From: Frateuria_A sp051900415 | GTDB lineage: Bacteria; Pseudomonadota; Gammaproteobacteria; Xanthomonadales; Rhodanobacteraceae | Length of the DNA: 64,000 nt | Assembly (NCBI RefSeq): GCF_051900415.1 | Contig: NZ_JBHZGL010000001.1 | Coordinates: forward strand, 186,001 to 250,000 | Reading direction: 5' to 3' | Part shown: positions 59,296-64,000 of the stretch, in pieces | How the letters are laid out: the number at the start of each line of letters is the position of its first letter | Position numbering within the stretch: position 1 is the stretch's first letter | Notes under the pieces: generated by a model | What the model was told of the DNA's origin: nothing | Databases searched by the model: none | What the model saw: the letters and a program-made list of their open reading frames with translations, nothing else | Position numbers and translations under genes: made by a program

Positions 59296-61260
59296 ATGCG
59301 CTGGTCGATCCTTGCCTTGCTGGTTGTCGCCGTACCCGTGTTCGCCGCGGTGCCTGGCCCCGAACGTCCGCTTACCGACCCGCATGCGCTGCAGTCGCCG
59401 TCGGTGCCCGGCGCCGGCCCCGTACCGATTCCGGACCTGTTCTACAGCCGTGGGTACTGGGGCGCCGCGTGGTCGCCGGATGATCGCCAGGTCGCTTTTT
59501 CCACCAACTTCACCGGCCGCTACAACCTGTGGAAGGTCGACGCGGCGGGTGGCTGGCCGATCCAGCTCACCCAATCGGAGGATCGCCAGCTCGGCGCCGC
59601 CTGGTCGCCCGACGGCCAGTCGATCGTGTTCCAGTCCGATCATGGCGGCGATGAGATGTACCAGTTGTACCGGGTGCCCTCGGCCGGCGGCCAGGTGGTC
59701 GCGCTGACCTCCGACCCCAAGGTCAGCCACACCGAGCCGCTGTTCTCGCCCGACGGGCGTCAGCTGGCATTCGACCGCAAGCCGAAAGAGGCGCCGGTCA
59801 ACGACGTCGTAGTGCTCGACCTGGCCACGCGCGCGGTGCGGCAACTGACGCACGAGGCCAGCGGCAACCATCTGTGGCAGGTGTTCGCCTGGAGTCCGGA
59901 CGGCCGCTCGCTCTACGCCAACCGCACCAACGCCGCGTTCACCGATTCGAGCGTGTGGCGGATCGACCTGCGCGACGGCCGCACCACGGAATTGACGCCG
60001 CACCGGGGTGACGCGCTGATCGTCGGTAGCGCGGTGTCGCCGGACGGCCGCTGGCTCAACGCCACCTCGGACGTGCGCGACGGGCACAGCCAGGCGGTGC
60101 TGATCGATCTCTCCAGCCACGCGGTGCGCTGGATCACCGACGGCCCATGGGAGGCCTTCACCGCCGGCTTCTCGCCCGATGGCGGCAGCGCTGCCTACAT
60201 GGTGAACGCCGACGGGCGCAGCGACCTGTTCCTGTACGACGTCGCCAGCGGCCGATCGCGCAAGTTGCCGCTGGCGGCGGGCCTCAACGTGTTCGCCGGC
60301 AACCCGTCGGCATTCTCTTCCGACGGCACGCGCCTGCTGGTCACGCACCAGAGCTCCTCGCAGCCGGGCGAGGTATGGATCGCCCCGGCCAACGGCGGCG
60401 CGCCGCGCCAGCTGAGCCATGGCGTGCTCGCCAGCCTCGCCGCGGCCCGCTTGCCCGAGGCGAAACTGGTCCACTACAAGAGCTTCGACGGCACGGTGAT
60501 CAGCGCGTTCGTCTGGCTGCCGTTCAACCTCAAGCGCGACGGCACGGCGCCGGCCGTGGTGCTGCCGCACGGCGGCCCGACCGGGCAGACCGTGGATGCC
60601 TTCTATCGGGACGCGGTCGCGCTGGCCTCGCGTGGCTACGTGTGCATCGCGCCCAACGTGCGCGGCTCGACCGGTTACGGCATGGCCTTCCAGAAGTCCA
60701 ACGTCAAGGACCTCGGCGGTGGCGACCTGAAGGACGAGCTCGCGGCCGTGGATTTCCTGCTCGCCAGCGGCTACGTCGATGCGAAGAAGGTTGGCATTTC
60801 AGGTGGCTCGTACGGCGGCTACATGACGTTGATGGCGATCGGCAAGACGCCCGAGGTGTGGGCCGCCGGCGTGGACTCCTACGGCATCATCAACTGGCTG
60901 ACCATGGCACGGCACTCCGATCCGTTCCTGCAGCAGTACCTGCGCGCGCTGCTGGGCGACCCGCAGAAGGATCGCGCCATCTACGAAGCCGCGTCGCCGT
61001 TGACCTACCTCAAGCAGGCCCGTGCCCCGCTGCTGGTGTTGCAGGGTGACAACGATATCCGCGTGCCGAGGGAAGAGGCCGAGCAGGTGGTCGCGTTGCT
61101 CAAGGGCGCCGGCCACACGGTGGACGCGCACTACTACCCGCACGAAGGGCACGGTTTCGCGCGCCGGGAAAACCAGATCGATGCGCTGGAGCGTACGGTC
61201 GCGTGGTTCGATCGTTACCTGAAGGGCGCGAAGCCGGCCGCGTCCCGCGACGCGCCCTGA
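59296..61260 (+). CDS. S9 prolyl oligopeptidase family peptidase, exported
   Basis: A 654-residue alpha/beta-hydrolase peptidase related to acylaminoacyl peptidase and dipeptidyl peptidase IV. The signal peptide (MRWSILALLVVAVPVFAAV) sends it to the periplasm. Residues about 40-400 form a beta-propeller with repeated WSPDG-like blades (AWSPDDRQVAFSTNF, AWSPDGQSIVFQSD, FSPDGRQLAFDRK). The catalytic Ser505 is in GGSYGGYMT, with Asp in LQGDNDIRVP and His in HEGHGF. Probably degrades peptides produced by the secreted proteases; this is inference. Confidence 0.92.
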   Translation: MRWSILALLVVAVPVFAAVPGPERPLTDPHALQSPSVPGAGPVPIPDLFYSRGYWGAAWSPDDRQVAFSTNFTGRYNLWKVDAAGGWPIQLTQSEDRQLGAAWSPDGQSIVFQSDHGGDEMYQLYRVPSAGGQVVALTSDPKVSHTEPLFSPDGRQLAFDRKPKEAPVNDVVVLDLATRAVRQLTHEASGNHLWQVFAWSPDGRSLYANRTNAAFTDSSVWRIDLRDGRTTELTPHRGDALIVGSAVSPDGRWLNATSDVRDGHSQAVLIDLSSHAVRWITDGPWEAFTAGFSPDGGSAAYMVNADGRSDLFLYDVASGRSRKLPLAAGLNVFAGNPSAFSSDGTRLLVTHQSSSQPGEVWIAPANGGAPRQLSHGVLASLAAARLPEAKLVHYKSFDGTVISAFVWLPFNLKRDGTAPAVVLPHGGPTGQTVDAFYRDAVALASRGYVCIAPNVRGSTGYGMAFQKSNVKDLGGGDLKDELAAVDFLLASGYVDAKKVGISGGSYGGYMTLMAIGKTPEVWAAGVDSYGIINWLTMARHSDPFLQQYLRALLGDPQKDRAIYEAASPLTYLKQARAPLLVLQGDNDIRVPREEAEQVVALLKGAGHTVDAHYYPHEGHGFARRENQIDALERTVAWFDRYLKGAKPAASRDAP

Positions 61261-61304
61261 GTCGCGTGCGGCGTCGCGCGTGCGGCGCCACACGGACCAC
61301 CGGT

Positions 61305-61988
61305 TCAATCGCGCGCGGCGACTTCGTCGACGTGGTAAAGCAAATCGGCCGGGTCCTCGTACACGCGGAAGGCGCCCGCGCGCTCCAGCTCCTCCTGGCC
61401 GTAGCCGCCGCAGAGCAGGCCCAAGCCGAGCGCGCGGCAGCGTTGCGCGGCGAGCATGTCCCAGATGCTGTCGCCCAGCACCAGCGCGTGCTGGATATCC
61501 ACGCCCAGCCGGTCGGCGGCGGCCAGGAACAGGTCGGGATCGGGCTTGGCGTGGCGTACGTCGTCGCGTGTGATCACCGGTACCTTGTCCGGATCGACGC
61601 CCAATGCCTCAAGGTTGTGTGCGGCCGTCTGCATGCGGCCGCTGGTGGCGATCGCCCATGGCAGGCCGGCCTCGGTGAGCCAGGCCAGCAGCTCGCGCGC
61701 GCCGGGCAACGGCCGCACGCCGCCGGCCTCGGCGCGGCGCGTGAACGCCTCGGCGTGCCAGCGCCGTAGCCGCGCCACCCGGTCCTCGGTGATCTCGATG
61801 CCGGTCTCGCGCAGCAGGATGCGCGTGAACAGGCCGCCACTCATCCCGATCTTGCGGTGGATGCGCCAGACCGCCAGCTCGATGCCTTCGCGGTCGAGGG
61901 CCTCCTTCCACGCCAGCACGTGCTGGTAGACGCTGTCGACCAGGGTGCCGTCGAGGTCGAACAGGAACGCGGTGCGCGGGCGGGTCAT
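61305..61988 (-). CDS. HAD-superfamily phosphatase (PGP-like)
   Basis: A 227-residue HAD hydrolase: FLFDLDGTLVDSVYQHVLAW carries the nucleophile Asp, IATSGRMQTAAHNLEALG motif II and HAKPDPDLFLAAADRLG motif III with a following LVLGDSIWDMLAA acid motif. The C1 cap is helical. It resembles beta-phosphoglucomutase/phosphoglycolate phosphatases; the substrate is unknown. ATG 61988 overlaps the stop of the upstream gene as ATGA. Confidence 0.87.
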   Translation of the reverse strand: MTRPRTAFLFDLDGTLVDSVYQHVLAWKEALDREGIELAVWRIHRKIGMSGGLFTRILLRETGIEITEDRVARLRRWHAEAFTRRAEAGGVRPLPGARELLAWLTEAGLPWAIATSGRMQTAAHNLEALGVDPDKVPVITRDDVRHAKPDPDLFLAAADRLGVDIQHALVLGDSIWDMLAAQRCRALGLGLLCGGYGQEELERAGAFRVYEDPADLLYHVDEVAARD

Positions 61989-63226
61989 GGGCTCTCCCGG
62001 AAAGCAGGCGTTGTATCCAGCAGCCCGATCTTCTGCAGGCCCGCACGCAAGGCGGCGCGCTGCGCGTCGCCCGGCCAGCCGACGACCGTGTCCACTACGC
62101 GCCCCTGGCGCAGGAAGTAGAACGTCGGTGTCGCGAAACGGGAAACGAAAGGCAGCCCGGCATCCTCGTGCAGGACGACCAGCGGTTGCGCGGGATGTGC
62201 GCGGTTCCATGCCACGAGGGCGTCGAAGGCGACGATGTCGTGGGCCGGCGCCACCCATTGCGCGTGTTTGCTGAATAGCTCGCGCAACAAGGGATCGGCA
62301 CCAATGCTGCGTGCGGCGGCTTCGGAGAAATGGCAGCCGGTGGATCCGAGCACCACCACCTGGGCATCGGCATCCAGGTGGAATGGCTGGCGCCACAGGT
62401 CGCGCCCACCGCGTGCGACCCAGAGACTCGCCGAATCGGACGCGATGGGCGCGTCGTGCAAGGTCGGCGGCGGTTGGCGATCCAGGATTGGATGGGCGGC
62501 GAGCAGGGCACGCGCTTGATCGGGGCGATGCGCGGCCAGCAACGCATCGTAGAGCGCATCGACGTGTGGACGATCGAGCCGACCCCGCCGTTCGAGCTCG
62601 GCGACATCGCGTTGCATGTCGAGCAGGTAGCGCGTCTGGGTGGGATCGATGCGGGCCAGGCGATCGGCCGCGCGCAACAGCAACTCCACGTCGCGGTCGC
62701 CGAGCGTGCGCAACCTGGCCTGCGCCGGTGCAAACGCGCGAGCGTAGACCGCCACGGCGGCGGGTTTGCCAGACGCCTCCGGCGAGGCGCCGACCAACTC
62801 GTCGTAGGCCACATCGAGCGTCGCTACGCGCGCACCGGCCGGGCGTGGGCGGGTGCGTGTGGCCAGCCCGGCGGCGTAGCGCTCCGCGCCGAACAACCGC
62901 AACACGTTCCATGCCTGCTCCCGCGTCAGGTCGTACGTGAGGTCATCGAAGCTGAAGCCGCCAAGCCCGCGCTGGCCGAACACCAGGCCGGCGAGAAAGC
63001 GCCGCTGGCCCGCAGGGCTGAAGGCGCTGAGCGGCGAGGCGGCCGGTGGCGTGTCATGCCGGTACGCGTCGAGCTCGACGCGCGAGGCGATCGGCATGTC
63101 CGGCCAGCGCAGCGGCGGAGCGAGCGTGACGGCGGTCGCTGGCGGCAACGGCTGCGCCGCCCAGGCGAATGGCGTCCACGCCCATGCGCAAGCCAGCGCG
63201 AAACCGAAGAAAGACTGTCGGGTCAT
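61985..63226 (-). CDS. Exported protein with a thioredoxin-like C-terminal region, unknown function
   Basis: A 413-residue protein. The signal peptide is MTRQSFFGFALACAWAWTPF (cut before AAQPLPP). The middle has FLAGLVFGQRGLGGFSFDD and a helical region that includes TQTRYLLDMQRDVAELE. The C-terminal 140 residues read like a thioredoxin fold with VVVLGSTGCHFSEAAARSI, one Cys where CxxC would be, then RFATPTFYFLRQGRVVDTVV with the cis-Pro loop. So it could be a redox-inactive TlpA relative. I choose ATG 63226 because GGGAGG lies six bases before it; 63232 is too close to that site. Coupled to the HAD gene. Confidence 0.65.
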   Translation of the reverse strand: MTRQSFFGFALACAWAWTPFAWAAQPLPPATAVTLAPPLRWPDMPIASRVELDAYRHDTPPAASPLSAFSPAGQRRFLAGLVFGQRGLGGFSFDDLTYDLTREQAWNVLRLFGAERYAAGLATRTRPRPAGARVATLDVAYDELVGASPEASGKPAAVAVYARAFAPAQARLRTLGDRDVELLLRAADRLARIDPTQTRYLLDMQRDVAELERRGRLDRPHVDALYDALLAAHRPDQARALLAAHPILDRQPPPTLHDAPIASDSASLWVARGGRDLWRQPFHLDADAQVVVLGSTGCHFSEAAARSIGADPLLRELFSKHAQWVAPAHDIVAFDALVAWNRAHPAQPLVVLHEDAGLPFVSRFATPTFYFLRQGRVVDTVVGWPGDAQRAALRAGLQKIGLLDTTPAFRESP

Positions 63227-63280
63227 CGCCATCCTCCCTGGGGTTGCGTGGAGGATAGCCGCGCGGCGCTCAGGCGATGT

Positions 63281-64000
63281 CTACGGCCTCGGCAGCAGCG
63301 GCCGGCCCGCTTCCATCACCGCCAGCGCGGCGGCGCCGAGCAGGCCCGGTTCCGGATGCAGTACGGCGATCGTGGGCACCTGGCGCATGGTGTCGGCGAA
63401 GCGGCCCTTGGCCTCGAAGCGCTGGCGGAAGCCGCCGCGCTGAAGCCACGGCAACAGGATCGGCAGCAGGCCGCCGGTGAGGTAGACGCCGTCCCAGCCG
63501 CCCAGGGTCAGCACCAGGTCGCCGGCGACCGAGCCGAAGATGCCGGCCAGCGTCTCCACCGTGCGCACGCACAGCGGGTCCGTGCCGGCGCCAGCGTGGG
63601 CGGTGATGTCCTCGGGGGTGTAGTCCTGTGCGCGCTCGCCGGCGATGTCGGCCAGTGCGCCGTAGAGGTTCACCAGGCCGTTGCCGCAGATCAGCCGTTC
63701 GTTGGAGACGCGGCCGAAGCGTTCGTTGAGCCGATGCAGGATCTCGATGTCCTCGCGGCTGTGCGCGGCGAAGCCGGCGTGGCCGCCTTCGCTTTCCAGC
63801 ACGCTGCAATGGCCGTCGCGGCGCAGCAGGCCGCCGACGCCCAGGCCGGTGCCCGGGCCCATCACCACGAAGGTCTGGTGGTCGCAGCGGTCCAGCCGCG
63901 GCAGCGGCAGGTCGCCGACGGTCTTGAGGTGCTCCGGCTGCAGCAGTGACACGGCCATGCTCTGTGCGGCGAAGTCGTTGACCAGCCGCACTGACTCCAT
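63281..64000 (-). CDS. glk: Glucokinase, 3' part
   Basis: Phosphorylates glucose with ATP; this is the E. coli Glk type (not ROK) judged by the visible part: VNDFAAQSMAVSLL, PGTGLGVGGLL, ESEGGHAGFA and FGSVAGDLVLTLGGWDGVYL. The window holds the last 239 residues; the ATP-binding start (GDIGGTN motif) lies beyond base 64000, about 80-100 residues away. The Met at the very edge is probably internal. Confidence 0.88.
   Translation of the reverse strand: MESVRLVNDFAAQSMAVSLLQPEHLKTVGDLPLPRLDRCDHQTFVVMGPGTGLGVGGLLRRDGHCSVLESEGGHAGFAAHSREDIEILHRLNERFGRVSNERLICGNGLVNLYGALADIAGERAQDYTPEDITAHAGAGTDPLCVRTVETLAGIFGSVAGDLVLTLGGWDGVYLTGGLLPILLPWLQRGGFRQRFEAKGRFADTMRQVPTIAVLHPEPGLLGAAALAVMEAGRPLLPRP

Overview
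This window comes from a GC-rich gammaproteobacterium of the order Xanthomonadales (Lysobacterales), most likely Rhodanobacteraceae (Rhodanobacter, Dyella, Frateuria and relatives). The evidence is the type II secretion gene order E-F-G-H-I-J-K-L-M-N-D (the Xanthomonas xps order), the secB-gpsA and rpmB-rpmG pairs, very high GC3, and several families of palindromic extragenic repeats. No database was searched, so family names rest on recognised motifs and the genus is inference.

Layout. 1-4914: the end of a LysR regulator, glutathione-dependent formaldehyde dehydrogenase (frmA), an NYN-domain protein, a methyltransferase with an apparent signal peptide, rluE and a second methyltransferase. 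4915-6253: 1.3 kb without genes, made of a modular repeat including a large inverted pair around a 213-bp core. 6254-25617: tatD, then a secretion block. That block holds a secreted S8 protease, a secreted M4 metalloprotease, a trimeric autotransporter adhesin and an eleven-gene type II secretion operon (gspEFGHIJKLMND). The two proteases are plausible substrates of the machine encoded beside them. Palindromic repeats sit in several gene junctions of this operon and appear to be translated as long pseudopilin leaders. 25781-36657: hrpB, an ArsR-type regulator, an alpha/beta hydrolase, an M1 aminopeptidase, plsB and a lipoprotein. 36764-36890: a candidate small RNA ending in a strong terminator. 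36937-45401: an e(P4)-type acid phosphatase, a PerM-like transporter, a broken REP-associated transposase between two REP palindromes, rep helicase, a halogenase-like flavoprotein, tdk, an unknown gene and mutM. 45680-53852: gnd, a four-gene GldG-type ABC export operon, a delta-9 fatty acid desaturase, three small DUF genes and rpmB-rpmG. 54401-64000: secB-gpsA, a SNF2 helicase, an S9 peptidase, a HAD phosphatase with an unknown exported partner, and the 3' part of glucokinase.

The window is mostly chromosomal housekeeping. The unusual material lies in its repeats (at least four families), their spread into coding regions of the secretion operon and hrpB, the candidate ncRNA, and the decaying REP transposase. 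I see no prophage, CRISPR array, rRNA, tRNA or intact insertion sequence.
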